The translations under genes and the position numbers were made by a program. Shown here one piece after another: positions 1 to 11,725 of a stretch of 64,000 nt of DNA. The number at the start of each line of letters is the position of its first letter. Position 1 is the first letter of the stretch. This DNA comes from Camelus bactrianus (Eukaryota; Chordata; Mammalia; Artiodactyla; Camelidae), in assembly GCF_048773025.1 (NCBI RefSeq), contig NC_133539.1:31569001-31633000 (forward strand), given 5' to 3'. The notes beneath the pieces are model-generated. The model had not been told where the DNA came from. It searched no databases and saw only the letters and a program-made list of their open reading frames with translations.

Positions 1-1064
1 AGGAAGAAATTAAGAATGCACTGAGGGATTTTCAATAGGTTGCATCTAATGCAATTTTTTTCCTTTTAAAGATTAAGTTTGGCACTTGCCCATATTTAGT
101 GAGCTCTAAATTATAAGAATCATCTTGAAGCTAAAACTATTTCTCCTGTCATCATCCAAAGGTGAGTTGTTTTGAAAGGACAGAGCACTCACCCACTTGC
201 CATCATTTGAGATCTTGGCATGAGATGAGCAGAAGATGAAGCACTATTTTCACCTTCATCCTGCTATGAGAGTGAGCGGCAATGGCGTAAGTATTATCTA
301 GCCTTGGGGAAATACTTCCTTTTTTACTGGAGAAATAAAAGTCTTGCTAAAGATTTCATTTTAAAATTTTGAGTTACTATGGTAATTTTATATCTTCCTA
401 CAGTTCTCAACTTAATTTTAGTTTGAAATTGACATGAAGTAATTTAAAGAAGGATTTTAAAACTGATTACATGAAAAGGATTGTTTTGAATTTCACATCT
501 TTTTAAAGTTCATGTAAAGTGTATTAGGGGCACCTGGATATTTTCATTGTTCAAATAAATGATTTATTGTTATTTTCATACATATTCATCATTTCTTTCT
601 TTCTTTTCTATTTTTGATATCTTTTTAATAGAGTTTATTTAAGGATACCAGAATCAATTGAACACATACATAAAATTATTATTGAAACAAAGATATGCAG
701 ACAATATTACTTTTTCAAATTGTCTCTCTGTGTTACCCTCCCTTTAAGATAGAGAATCAGACTCTGTATTCAGTTTTCAGTTTATATGTGAGGTAGATAT
801 TCTCATGCAAATATATCCATTTGTTAACATTTCTGTTTGTAATCCTACTTCAGTGAAATACTAGACAACTCACCAGTCAAATTTTAAATACTAAACACAC
901 ACAAACATCCTCAAAAGTAGTACAATGAAGCAATGCTTAAGTTTTTGAGTCATGGCCACAAATATTCCTGTGTAATTCAGCAAATTATTTTATGAAAGTA
1001 TGCAAGTAAATGTATGTGGGTGTATCTGAGCAATTAAATATTTAAAAATTGTTTCATCAGAAGC
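1..1064. other. unassigned AT-rich DNA
   Basis: No gene, RNA gene or repeat family was recognised. The sequence is AT-rich with short A and T runs and no long open frame. I read it as intergenic or intronic DNA, possibly holding repeats too old to recognise by eye. Confidence 0.5.
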
Positions 1065-1152
1065 AATATGGCGAAGAAGTCATAAATTTGGGTGGGACAG
1101 GAACCCAGGATTTTTAACTCATAATCTAACATTTCTTTTTCCTTCCACTAGT
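1065..1152 (-). mobile_element. MIR SINE fragment (tentative)
   Basis: The stretch around GGAACCCAGG followed by a CT-rich run resembles the reverse complement of the tRNA-like head of MIR, including its B-box region. It is short and diverged, so the call is weak. Confidence 0.4.
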
Positions 1153-3354
1153 GGCTTTCAAAAGTATTTTAGGTATACTAACTATTTTTTTCTAAGAACC
1201 TAATAAATAAAAGTCTAATTGAGAAGAGAGCAACCTATCATTCTTCCTATTCTTTCCACACATTCACAGCACTGGTTTTGTGGTATCTGGAGATCCCTTG
1301 GGCTCTCTGGAAAACATTTAAGACATTTTACTGACAAGCTGACAATTCATGTATGATGGGTTTTCAACTTATGTTTATTATAAGTATATTAAAAACTAGT
1401 AATACCACAATTAATACACATACATAAGTGGATTTAGCAATCAGAAATTTTTTCAGTAGTGGGTAACAGAGAACCAGGTTAATGTTGAATTAAAAAGAGG
1501 ATTATTACTCTCTATGTAATAAAAGAAATAAAGGTAGGTAGCTACTGATGTGAGATCAATAGCTCAAGATTTTAGATAATCTTCTTAGCTGTCTCTTATG
1601 GTCACAAAATGGTCCTTGAGACTTCAAGTTTTATAACCATCATTCAAGACAGGAAGGAACTTGCTTTATCAGGAAGAACTCTTTCCCAAAATCCCTCAGC
1701 AAACTTCCACTTATACCACATAACTCCTAACTGTATTATATGGCAACTATTTGAAAATAATAATTGACAACATGTATTCTTAGCTTTTCTAGTCCTAATA
1801 GTGGAAGTGAGAAAGAGATGCTAAAATTGAAATACAGGTGTTTCTTTTGATCACTATTCAATAGTGTTTAACACAGAAGTATTCAAAACTGAAGTAGAAT
1901 TTATGTGATAATATAGATTTTTGCACTTGGAAGTAATGTTTTTCTTCTGGTGTTACAGTGGTGAGGATGTTATTCATAATTCCATCTCTATATTAATTTT
2001 AAATTAATGTGTTTTCTGAAAATGTACTTTAAAATGATAAAACTTTAATTTTATAGGCTATTTCTTTTTGTTTCTTAGATTTCAGGAAATCTAGAATTTT
2101 ATTCCTGAAAAATAAATATAACTCTCACTTTTGTATTCAGTCTATTTCTATAATCTATCTGCTTTTGGGAAATAGCCTTACACACTGTTTACAAATTCTC
2201 TATAGACAGATTTGTCATACCCTGAAGGTTCCAGCTCTCTACAAATCTATTTTTCTTTACAGTTATTTTTCCCCTTAGGTTTTTATGCAGCTTTCAAATC
2301 TGATAAGTGATAATGTCTCATAGGATATGTATATCTGAGACATATAAAGAATCTGAACTATTGTGTTGAGGTAAATGATTAATCCAACAGACAACTCCAG
2401 ATGTCAGCCTAGTTTAGTATTTTAAAATTACATTATCTCTTCAGCACAGGATGATCTATAATCCCTTCTCTTAGTCCTTATTTGTCTGATTAATATAGAT
2501 TAAATGATGTAACTATGACATACACTTTCACATAGAACACACCAAACATATCTGAAATATAGCAAACTCTAAATAATAGTTTGGATAATATCCAATCATA
2601 TTAATTTAATTTTTGGCAGACTAAAAATAAGTAATATTCTGAGAATTTCTGAGGTCTAGAAAAGGTTTAAAAGAGACATAAAGCCATGTATACATCATCA
2701 GCCATGGGTGGCATGGGGGGCATACCAAAATAGCCAATCCCAGTATGGTATTAAATCACTGGGAGCCACAGTGTTATTCTCGCTGCTCCAGTGATTGCAC
2801 TGAATGGCTGGTTGACACTGACCTTTTGCTGAAAGCCAATTGTTATGACAGTGTGTATGTGTTGGGGGTGAGGATGAAAATGGCCTTCATAAAACTGAGT
2901 TCTTTTATGTTAATGACATATAGTAGTAGAACAGTGAGCACTAAACTAGATCAGGAGAAAAAGTCTTCTTGGAAAGATTTTTTAATTGGAAATTCAAATT
3001 TCTAGTTTGGATAATCAGAATTATTTCACACAAGGTAATAATTATCACTCAGATTATATACCTGTTTTTTGGCATAATTACATAGTGGTAAGAGCTGTGT
3101 TCATCTGAACAAATGCTTGCTTAGATTTAAAGTACCTAAATTACACAAATAGTTCAAATAGAAATTAGTTATCAGCTTTACAATTGATTCATCCCAGAGT
3201 ATGTGGCCTACCACATACTTTTTACGCTTTTTAAATCTATTACAGATAAATAAACATTTAACGAAAGTTTTGTGGCCTGCAACTTGGATTATAGTTGCTA
3301 AGAGAATTTGCCAAAAATCTGGAACTGAGAAAAAAAAAGGCACCTTCCACCATC
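1153..3354. other. unassigned AT-rich DNA
   Basis: No recognisable gene or repeat. An 86-codon open frame (2745-3005) has no familiar domain, no splice context that I can support and ordinary background composition, so it is not called as a gene. Confidence 0.5.
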
Positions 3355-3600
3355 TCTCTCTTAATATTTGTGGAATACCTACTAGGGTATACACCAATTT
3401 CATGTATAGTATCAGTAAAATCCTCACAGCAACCCTACATATTTTGGAATCGCGATAATCATTTAATGAAGGAGTAAATTAGGGGCCAGAGATTTTTAAG
3501 GGACTTGCCAAATGGCACACAGTTTGTAAGGAGCAGAACTGGGATTGGAGCCTGTGTTCATCAGCTGCCAGAACCTGCAACTATTTTCACTAGATGCCAG
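3355..3600 (-). mobile_element. MIR SINE, antisense
   Basis: The order of blocks is that of a reversed MIR: a 'TTTGTGGAATACCTACT' type block, then 'ATCCTCACAGCAACCCTA', a degraded 'GAGGAAACTGAGG' region, 'GACTTGCC', 'GCACACAG', and a 'CTGGGATTGGAGCC' block that is the inverted B box. MIRs date from early mammals. The copy is diverged but covers most of the family length. Confidence 0.8.
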
Positions 3601-5029
3601 GGAAGTGAGAAGTAGAAGCCAAATAAACACTGACTTTTTGCAAAATAAAACAACTAGAGAACCAAGTAAGGCAAAATGAGCATTGTATATGTCAACTCCC
3701 CTCCCCCAAACATACAGTGGAGATTTAGAACAGTAGAGGGGATTTCATTTGGTAAGGGTACCGGAAGTTTCACACAAAACAAAAAGGTAAAATAGAGGAG
3801 ACAAGAATATGTAGTTCATTTTCAAAAGCAGAGCCTTAATATAAAAGCATCTACTTAGTACTGTGGGTATTTTTACTCCTCTCACCCTTTTAAGAACAGC
3901 TGGTTGATCTTGACATAATGGCTAATTGCTGATAATTCTTGCAAATAACTGTATGTGAGTTTGGGCATGAGGAGCAGACAGAGATATTTTCATAATTCTA
4001 TGAAAAAAAGATGAAATAATACCTTGACAATCACTGTATATTTAAAAAAATCAAATAAATAAAATCTTTTACAAAAAGTAACAAAAATATAATTTAGTTT
4101 CAAAAATAAAACCAGTGTAAGATATATTTCTCTTTTTAATGCCTGTCTTGATTTTGGATGAAAGAATACCATTATGTGTAAAGCTCAGAAATTAACAATT
4201 TCATTAACATTATTTTTTCCACAAGGAAATAGGGATCTTGAGAAATTTTGCTATATGCTTAATGTTTGTCAGCTTGTTAACAGGAGCTTTATAATTAAAT
4301 GTTTTAAAATATTTCAACTTCAGCAAAAATTTTAAATTATGATTTTAGGGTTATTAATTCAACATGAATAATAAGATGTGATAAATAACTCATCAAATGT
4401 CAAGGTGTCCAGAACAAGACATTGGAACCCTGGCTGAGACTCTAGAAAACATGGCTAAAAATTAAGTTGTATACCCCTATTGTTTCCAAAACATACATCT
4501 TATGCATATTTGGTATGAAAACATCAAAAGCTTGACTTAGCAATCACTGCCTATATATAAGCTAGAATTTAAGATATACCCAGAAGCAGTAGAATTAAAA
4601 CAAGGGTGCAGCAGATCTAAGAAGGTTTCAAGTTGTATCTTCATATTCCTTGGAGGGCTCTCTTGAGAGACCAAGGGATCAAGAACAAATTACACTGAAT
4701 TTTTTCTTTGCTCCTGTCAAGAATTTCATGTGGAGAAAGCACTCTTAACTGAATGCCAAAGGCATTTAAGAAAGAAGTAAAAAATGCACTAAGAAATGTA
4801 TAAGCCACTCTACCTATATTCTTGTGTGATAATGATAATAATACAATAAAACCATATATTACATAGTTGTTTACAACTCCCTTTCTTATATTGTCTAGTC
4901 TGATTCTCCAAGCCACTCAATAAGTGAGCATAGACTACCATGTTTCAAAGGTCACCTTGTGAACATACATTTACAGACAACTGACATTTTTAAATGCTTA
5001 AGAAAAAATGTACACCTTTCCTTTGCACT
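3601..5029. other. unassigned AT-rich DNA
   Basis: No gene or repeat could be named. Open frames of 60 to 91 codons occur on the minus strand (3990-4172 and 4641-4916), but they lack domains and start or splice context. Confidence 0.5.
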
Positions 5030-5285
5030 GCTACTACTAATTATAATAGTAATGAGTAGCTCATATTCATTGAGTTTTTAGTTTGTGAGAGGTACTGCTC
5101 TAAGTTCCTAACAGTTTCTTACAATACTTTTGCATACATAATTATGAACTTTTTCATGATAGGAAAATTGAGGCATAATAATATTTATAAATTACCCAGG
5201 GTTATAAAACCAATAAATGAGAAGTCAGATTTTGAACTCAGTCAGGAAGTTCAATTCCAGAGTTTCTACTCAATAACTAAAAAAA
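5030..5285 (-). mobile_element. MIR SINE, antisense
   Basis: Blocks matching reversed MIR appear in order: ATTCATTGAG, GGTACTGCTCTAAG, a degraded 'ATGAGGAAACTGAGGC' region (AGGAAAATTGAGGC), ATTACCCAGGG and TTTGAACTCAG. The segment 5037-5118 recurs with about 89% identity at 7168-7249 inside the ERVL remnant (see findings). A 73-codon frame over the element is incidental. Confidence 0.8.
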
Positions 5286-6032
5286 TTAATCGTCTCTCTC
5301 ATCCCAAAGATGTTTTAGAAAAATACCTCAAAAAAATTAAAAGCAACAAAATGCTGCTCTTTTAGACCATTTTTGGCTTTAGATGACACTTTAATTCTTT
5401 TTTGTCAACCAAGTCAGCTGATGATGCTCACCAATACTGCAATCCATATAAAAATTTCAGACAAAGTTCTCCTTAACAGCTGACTTCCTTGTTAGAATGG
5501 GAGGTGCTACATCTTATATATATCTCTCTAATATATAAGTGTGACAAATAATTGGTATTGTTATTTTTGATGTCAATACATTTATAAGAAGGAAACTTAA
5601 AGCCTTTGATCTGAGGGGTAGAGAATAATCAATTTGTTAACTTAAAAGGAAACTAAAAATTAGGAAAAGATTTTTGAGCATTTGAATAGAGTTGTCTCAA
5701 TGTATCAGAACCAAATAAATGCACTAGAATAGGTATACCATTTTAAAGATGAGGAATGTAAAATGACGATAACTCAATAAAAAATATGTAAAAAAACTAA
5801 AGATGAGGAATGATGTTTGTGATAGGGGAGCATGATGGTTAATATCTTCCAGGCATGTAGTTGTGTGGGGCATGCTGAGATAGCTCTTCTGAGGTGAAGG
5901 ATAAGTTGTGCATCTGGCCCCTTCTACAACCTAGACAGATTTGGTTACAGAAGCAACCTATTCCTTAGTTGGATGTGTAACTGGCTCATTTATTGAGTGA
6001 TCTGAAAAGCTGATATTTTGAGTGAGGCCCTG
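5286..6032. other. mostly unassigned DNA with a micro-insertion
   Basis: No gene was recognised. The only structure I can support is the small direct-repeat-flanked insertion at 5744-5812, listed separately. Confidence 0.5.
5744..5812 (+). mobile_element. 39-bp probable L1 3'-end microinsertion with 15-bp direct repeats
   Basis: The 15-mer TAAAGATGAGGAATG occurs at 5744-5758 and again at 5798-5812. The 39 bases between contain CTCAATAAAAAA and further A-rich sequence, resembling the very end of an L1 3' UTR plus tail. The upstream junction reads TTTT/AAAG, close to the L1 endonuclease preference. The simplest reading is an extremely 5'-truncated L1 insertion. A non-templated filler event is an alternative. 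Confidence 0.6.
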
Positions 6033-6098
6033 TCTTAGTCATTTCAGGTTGCTGTAACAAAATAGAATAAACCATGTGGCTTATAAACAACAAAAATT
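6033..6098 (-). mobile_element. MLT1-type MaLR LTR fragment
   Basis: TCTTAGTCATTTCAGGTTGC, then GTAACAAAATAGAATAAACC and TGGCTTATAAACAACA, match the reversed end of MLT1-type LTRs. Only about 66 bases remain. They run directly into ERVL sequence with no gap, so this is a recombination or insertion scar. It is an ancient fossil fragment. Confidence 0.65.
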
Positions 6099-8420
6099 CA
6101 TCATCTGCTGTGCAAGCTGCTCTGTCACTTGAGCCCATGATCTAAAAGGTCCAGTGGTGCTTAAAGGATCAGTGACAGATAAGGATGATATCTGGAACCT
6201 TTGGCAGATGCCTACAGGTAAATTATAATATAGGACTTTATGATTTGGGAGCAAGGCCCTGCTGTCATCCACAGATAAGTGGTTTCCTTTTGAGAAACAT
6301 TTCTTGGCCTGCTATTGAGTCTTAGACTGAAAGCTTAACCAAGGGATACCAAGTTACCATGTAACCTGAACTGCCTATCATGAACTGGGTGTTATCTAAC
6401 CTACCAAGCCACAAAGTTGGGCATGCATTGCCATGTTTTATCATCAAGTGGAAGTGACAAATAGGTGAACGAGCCCAGGCAAACCGCTGAAGTCATAAGT
6501 AAGTTACATGTACAGCTGGTCCAAATACCCATGGTCTCCATCCATGCTACATTGTCTTTTCTCTCTCAGTTTGTACCTATAGCTTCATGGAGTATTCCCT
6601 ATAATCAGTTGACTGAGGAAGAGAAGACATGGACTTTGTTACAGATGTTTCTGCCTGGTATGTAGACACCAACCAAAAGTGCAGAGCTGTAGCACTGCAG
6701 CCTCTCTCTGGGTCATCCTGAAGGATAGTGGGTGAAAGCAAATCTTCCCAGGAGGCAGAATTTTGAACAATGTACTTGGTTGTTTGCTTGGAAGGAGAAA
6801 TGGCCATATGTGTGATTATATACTGATTCATGGGCTGTCAATAGTTTTGCTGGATGGTCAGGCACTTAGAAGGAACTTAACTGGAAAATTGATGACAAAG
6901 AAACCTGAGGAAGAGGTATGTGGACAGACCTTTCTGAATGGGCAAAAAATGTGAAGCTATTTGTGCTCATGTGAATGTTCACCTTAGAGGAGAATGTTAA
7001 TAATCAGGTGGATAGGATGACCAGTTCTGTGGTTATAAGTCATTCTCTTTCCCCAGCCACCTCTGTCATTACCCCATGGACTCATGAACAAAGCGACCAT
7101 GGTGTCAGGGATGAAGATTATGTATGGGCTCAGGCACACAGATTTTTACTCACCATGGCCAACCTAGCTAATAACAATAGTAATGAATAGCTCATATTCA
7201 CTGAGGTTTTAGTTTGTGACAGGTACTGCTCTCACATCCTAACAGTTTCACTGCTGAGTTCCCAATCTCTCCACAACAAGAGACCCACACTGAGTCCCCA
7301 GCTGGCACAATTCCCAAAAGTGATCAATCAGCTAGCCTATAGCTGGTTGCTTACATGTAACCATTTCCATCCGTTGTGCAAAAGTGTATTGTTCTTATTA
7401 GGCACTTACTTTGGATTCAGTTTCCTTCCCTGAACACAATGCTTCCATCAAAACTACCATCTGAGAACATACAGAATACCTTATTCACAATCATGGCATT
7501 TCACACAACATTGCTTCTGATCAAGAAACTCACTTCACAGCAAAAGAAGTGTGGCAATGGCCCCTGCTCATGGAATTCACTGGTCTTAACATGCTCTTCC
7601 CATCCTGAAACAGCTGGCTTGATAGAAGGATGAAATGGGTTTTAGAGACTCAGGTATAGCTCCAGCTAGGTGGGAAACCTTACAGGGCTGGGGTAAAGTT
7701 TTCTAGAAAGCTGTATGTGTTCCGAATCAGCTCCGATACATGGTGCTATTTCTTCAATAGCCAGGATTCACAAGTACAGAATTCTAAGGGTGGAAATGGG
7801 AGTGGCATCATTCACTATTACTCCTAGTGACTCACAAATTTTTGCTTCCTGTCCCCATAACTTTATGCTTTGCTGGCCTAGAGGTCTTAGTTCCAGAGGG
7901 GGAAATGCTTCCATCATAAGACACAACAATGATCCATTAAACCGGAATTTAAGACTGCCACTCAGTCACTTTGGTCTCCGCACATTCTGAATCAGCAGGC
8001 AAAGAAGAGAGTTAATGGCATTGACCGGAGTGATTGATCCTGATTACTGTGGGGAGATTACTGCTACTTCATAATGGAGGTAAGAAGGACTATGTCTGGA
8101 ATACAGGTGGTCCCTCAGTATTATCATGTCCCATTATTAAGGTGAATTTAAACCTAATACAATCCAATCCAGGCAGAATAGCAATGGCCCAGACCCTTCA
8201 GGAATTAAAGTTTGGGTCACGTCCTCCTGCCAGGGTAAAGAACTATGGCCAGCTGAGGTGCTTCTGTTTTCTGGAATATAGAAAGACTAGTGGAAGAAAG
8301 TGGTAATAAATACCTGCTACAACCACATGACATATGACCCATTACAGAAATGAGGATTGTAATTGTCACGAATATTTTCTTCTTATTCTGCCATGAATAT
8401 GTTTGTGCGTGTGTGCATAA
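6099..8420 (+). mobile_element. ERVL provirus remnant, pol region (class III ERV fossil)
   Basis: The sequence runs through the late pol gene of an ERVL element in family order: RNase H and connection region (about 6100-7150), integrase core (about 7340-7660), and the dUTPase part that marks ERVL (about 7780-8170, with a VIDPDY-like motif near 8029-8046). Gag, the front of pol and the 5' LTR are missing. The copy is clearly broken, with many interruptions, and is very old, consistent with insertion early in placental evolution. A MIR-like segment is inserted at 7168-7249. The matching 3' LTR follows at 8764-9261. ERVL elements have no envelope gene. Confidence 0.85.
7168..7249 (-). repeat. 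82-bp MIR-derived segment inside ERVL
   Basis: Aligned base for base with 5037-5118, 73 of 82 positions agree with no gap. ERVL pol sequence resumes on both sides. The piece covers only part of a MIR. The similarity far exceeds what two independent MIR copies normally show, which suggests a local templated duplication. Confidence 0.75.
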
Positions 8421-8763
8421 ATGCACATATATAATACATATATAAACATAAATATGTATATCTTTATTTTCTTTCTTATTTTATTCTCTTATCACCTAAC
8501 ATAAAGCATATTGATTTTTCATCATAATATTTAAGTATTGTTAATTTTACATCATAGTATTTAAATTATGGGATATAAGAAGAGGTATAAATACTACTCA
8601 AGAAATTTACCTCCTCTTCTGGGTAAGAGGTTAGTGTGCTTTTGATTTTAAGGAGGAGAACTGTATTATGTTAGGAAGAATCATGGCTTTGCTATTCTCT
8701 TTATCTGCAGATTAAGTATGGTTTAAGTAGATGCATATGATTGTAAATTGACAAGGAATAGAC
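8421..8763 (+). mobile_element. probable ERVL pol-to-LTR spacer
   Basis: This AT-rich stretch lies between the dUTPase part and the 3' LTR, where ERVL carries non-coding sequence. Position supports the assignment more than sequence does. A small local duplication of CATCATAATATTTAA type occurs near 8520-8570. Confidence 0.45.
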
Positions 8764-9261
8764 TGTGATGGTTAATTTTATGTGTCAACTTGACTGGTCA
8801 CAGGGTGCCCAGAAAACATTATTTCTGGTTGTGCCTGTTATCATGCTCCCAGATGAGATTTAGCATTTGAGTTGGTAGACTCAGTAAAGTAGATTGCCCT
8901 TTTCAAAGTGGGTAAGCATTAACTGACCCACTAAGGATGTGAATAAAATATAGGCAGAAAAAGGAGGAATTTGCTCCTTTTTACTTTCTGCCTGCCAACA
9001 TTAGATGGGACATCTCAACTCATCTTCTCTAGTCCTCAGACTGAGATTTAAACCATCAACTTTCCTGGTTCTCAGGACTTTTAACTCAGACTGAATTATA
9101 CCACCAGCTTTCTTGGGTCTTCAGCTTGTAGACAGCAGGTCATAGGAGTTAGCTTCTATAATCATATACTCTAATTCCTCATAATAATTTTTAATATATA
9201 TCCTACTGATTTTATTCATATCCTGTTGGTTCTGTTTATCTGCAGAATCCTACCTAATACA
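8764..9261 (+). mobile_element. ERVL 3' LTR (MLT2-type)
   Basis: It begins TGTGATGGTTAATTTTATG and TGTCAACTTGACTGG, hallmarks of MLT2-type LTRs, and ends with CTAATACA, giving TG...CA ends and about 498 bases. It directly follows ERVL pol in the same orientation, so it is the 3' LTR of that provirus. The late part holds the TA-rich run and the 'CCTGTTGGTTCTGTTT' block typical of the family. It is an old fossil. Confidence 0.9.
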
Positions 9262-9723
9262 GGTTGCTATTAGGGACAACTTATATGAATAGATCTGAGT
9301 GTTTTAAGCATATCACTGCTGCCTGACTCAGTGCTCCACTAATAGGGTTATGGCTTACTACCCACCCACTGCAAATCAGGGTTGTATTTGCCCATATCTG
9401 AAATTATAACTGGTGCTAGAAATTTAACTTTCTAAAATTGGAAATCTTCACTGATCCTTGGTTTTAGTGAAATCGGAGTACAATATAGAACCTGGATTCC
9501 TATATCTAAACTGATATCTAAATCTGATATCTAAACTATCACTGATATCTAAACTATCAATGTGAAGTTGATAGTTAAGGAGAATAGGAAGGATTTTGTA
9601 ATAAAATTGTATATATGAATAGAAGGAGGCTGGAAGGAATTTAATTAAAACAATCTACTAGAATCCTTGAATAAGAGTCTTAGACCCTAAAAACAGAAGC
9701 ATCATATTTAATGAAAATGAACC
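9262..9723. other. unassigned DNA with a short tandem repeat
   Basis: No gene or known element. The 18-bp unit CTGATATCTAAACTATCA is present twice without change at 9524-9541 and 9542-9559, with a partial copy at 9511-9522. Confidence 0.6.
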
Positions 9724-9725
9724 TT

Positions 9726-10184
9726 AAAAATTGGATCAAATATAAAGAAAATGTGGTATATATATACAATGGAATAGTATGTAGCCACAAAAGGGAGGAA
9801 GTCTTGTCACATGCTATAACATGGATGAGCTTTAAGGACACTATGCTAAGTAAACCAAATCAATCACAAAAGCACACACACCGTATGATTCCACTCCTAT
9901 TAACTATCTAAAATAATAAAAATCATAGAAAAAAAGAAAAAAAATACAAAGTAGAAAGGTGTCAAAGCCTTGGGGAAGTGTGAGAGATAAGTATCATTTA
10001 GTGAGTGTAGAGTTACAACTTTGTAAGACAAAAAAATTTTAGAGATCTGTTGCACAGTATTGTGAGTGTACTAAGCATTGTACATTAACATTTAAGTGTA
10101 CTGATCTGTACACTTAAAAGTGTTCAAGATCATAAATTTAGTGTTGATTGCCAAAATTAAAAATAAAATTTAAAAAATTGGATC
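9726..10184 (+). mobile_element. 5'-truncated L1 3' end with target-site duplications
   Basis: Signature L1 blocks occur in order: AATGTGGTATATATATACAA, TGGAATAGTATGTAGCCAC, ACATGGATGAGC, CTATGCTAAGTAAA and CCGTATGATTCCACT, followed by the 3' UTR and an A-rich end. The 12-mer AAAAATTGGATC flanks the insert at 9726-9737 and 10173-10184. The upstream junction CCTT/AAAA fits the L1 endonuclease site. The element body is about 9738-10172. A 66-codon frame inside is a decayed piece of the L1. Confidence 0.85.
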
Positions 10185-10599
10185 TAAAAAGAATAGAAAA
10201 ATGTTTAACAAAAGAATACTTTTAATATAATCAAAAGTCATACAATCACTATAGGGTTGTTGGAACACAACATAGATTTAGTGGTAAAACTGGCACAAAG
10301 TTCATTTGTTTCTTTTTTAAATGGCTAGAAAAATGTAATTGATTATCCAAAATCAGGTTGACATTAAATCACAATATGAAACCTATCATTTAACACTTTA
10401 TATCACTATCAGTCAAAAAGCCAAGTGTAGCTAATGATATTGAAATTTGGTTTAATTGTACAATAATCTTAAAAACAGCAAATTCAACTGTCTACAAAAA
10501 CTTGCAGTTATCCATCTCTAAGAGTTGCATCCAATAAGATCTGATGCCTAATATACAGGTTGATTAGAAATTTGCAGCTAATGTAAATCAATGAACCCA
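10185..10599. other. unassigned AT-rich DNA
   Basis: No gene or repeat family recognised. Confidence 0.5.
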
Positions 10600-10683
10600 C
10601 TTTTTTTGGAAGTACTAGGGATTGAACACAGGACCTTGTGCATGCTAAGCATGTGCTCTACCACTACATTATACTGACCTCTC
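10600..10683 (-). mobile_element. Vic-1-like tRNA-Ala SINE, truncated
   Basis: Read in reverse, the sequence resembles tRNA-Ala: CTAAGCATG anticodon-arm blocks and the B box seen here inverted as GGATTGAACACAGG. A short T run at 10601-10607 is the inverted tail. Camelid genomes carry this SINE type (Vic-1), so it is a lineage marker. The head is diverged compared with the copy at 21.8 kb. It is not a tRNA gene. Confidence 0.8.
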
Positions 10684-11254
10684 AATTAACTCATTTTTAT
10701 AAACCTAAATGTACGTATGTCATAAGATTAAACAATGGGGTTTCTAAGACATCAGCAAATAAATGATCTATGTGGTACATACAGAACTAAAAACAAACAA
10801 ATAATAAATCACATGAACAAATGATACTTTATAAAATATTTGTTTACCATGCCAGCCTAACATTCAATTATATTAAATACATCTTATGAAATATAACTTG
10901 ACTTGTAACATCAGTCTGTTACTATTTGCTTCACTGCATAAGTATTACATGGGAAGATCTGCTTTTAATTCCCCAAATCACTTCTCAATTCAATTACTGT
11001 TATATTATCTAGACTTGCCGTAGAAGTACCAATAATATTACCAATGGTACTATGGAGAAAAACAAGTTTAAAAACTCTGATAATTATCATCCTTTTTTTC
11101 AAGAATGAGTCATGCTGTATTTTAACAACTATTCATTAAACAATTCAGAAACAGTCCACAAACTTACACATTAAGTAGTTTAAAACAGATTATAAAGATA
11201 TGTAAAACATTTCGTATCACAAGTATATGCATAATAGTTCATGATATAATACAC
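10684..11254. other. unassigned AT-rich DNA
   Basis: Nothing recognisable. No open frame or repeat block that I can support. Confidence 0.5.
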
Positions 11255-11725
11255 TGCGTTTGCAGTTTCCTAGGGCTTCAAAAAAAAAAACACATAAACT
11301 TGGTGGCTAAAAACAATGGAAATGTATTGCCTCAGAGTTCCAGACACAAGAAGTCTGAATCTAGGTATCAGCAGGGCTGTGTTTTCCTTAATGGCTCCAG
11401 GGGAGAATCCTTTCTTGCCTCTTCTAGCTTCCACTCTTGCCAGCAATTCTTGGCATTCTTTAGCTTGTAGTTGCATCAGTTGAGTCACATGGTTGTCTTC
11501 TCCTTTTGTGTCTTCACACTGTCTTCCTTCTGTATCTTTCTGTGTTCAAACTCCCCCTTTTTATAAGGGCACCAGTTGTATTGGATTATGGTCCATCTTT
11601 ATGACCTCAAATGAACTTGATTACCTTTATAAAGAACTCTATTTCCAAATACAATAACGTTCTGCAGCATTCGGGGTTAGAACTTCAACACCATTTTTGG
11701 AGGGGACCCCGATCAACCAATAACA
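11255..11725 (-). mobile_element. MLT1C/D-like MaLR LTR, antisense
   Basis: Reversed MLT1 blocks run nearly full length: GTTTCCTAGGGCTTC, GTGGCTAAAAACAATGG, CAGAGTTCCAGACACAAGAA, CAGGGGAGAATCCTTTCTTG, TTTTTATAAGGGCACCAG, CTATTTCCAAATACAATAAC and TTTTTGGAGGGGACCCC. It is probably a solo LTR. Copies of this family are old (early placental). A 72-codon minus-strand frame over it is incidental. Confidence 0.85.

Noticed and set aside
3101-3427. 108-codon minus-strand and overlapping plus-strand frames
   Set aside because: Two opposing frames over the same bases, partly inside a MIR, with no recognisable domain. They are chance frames.
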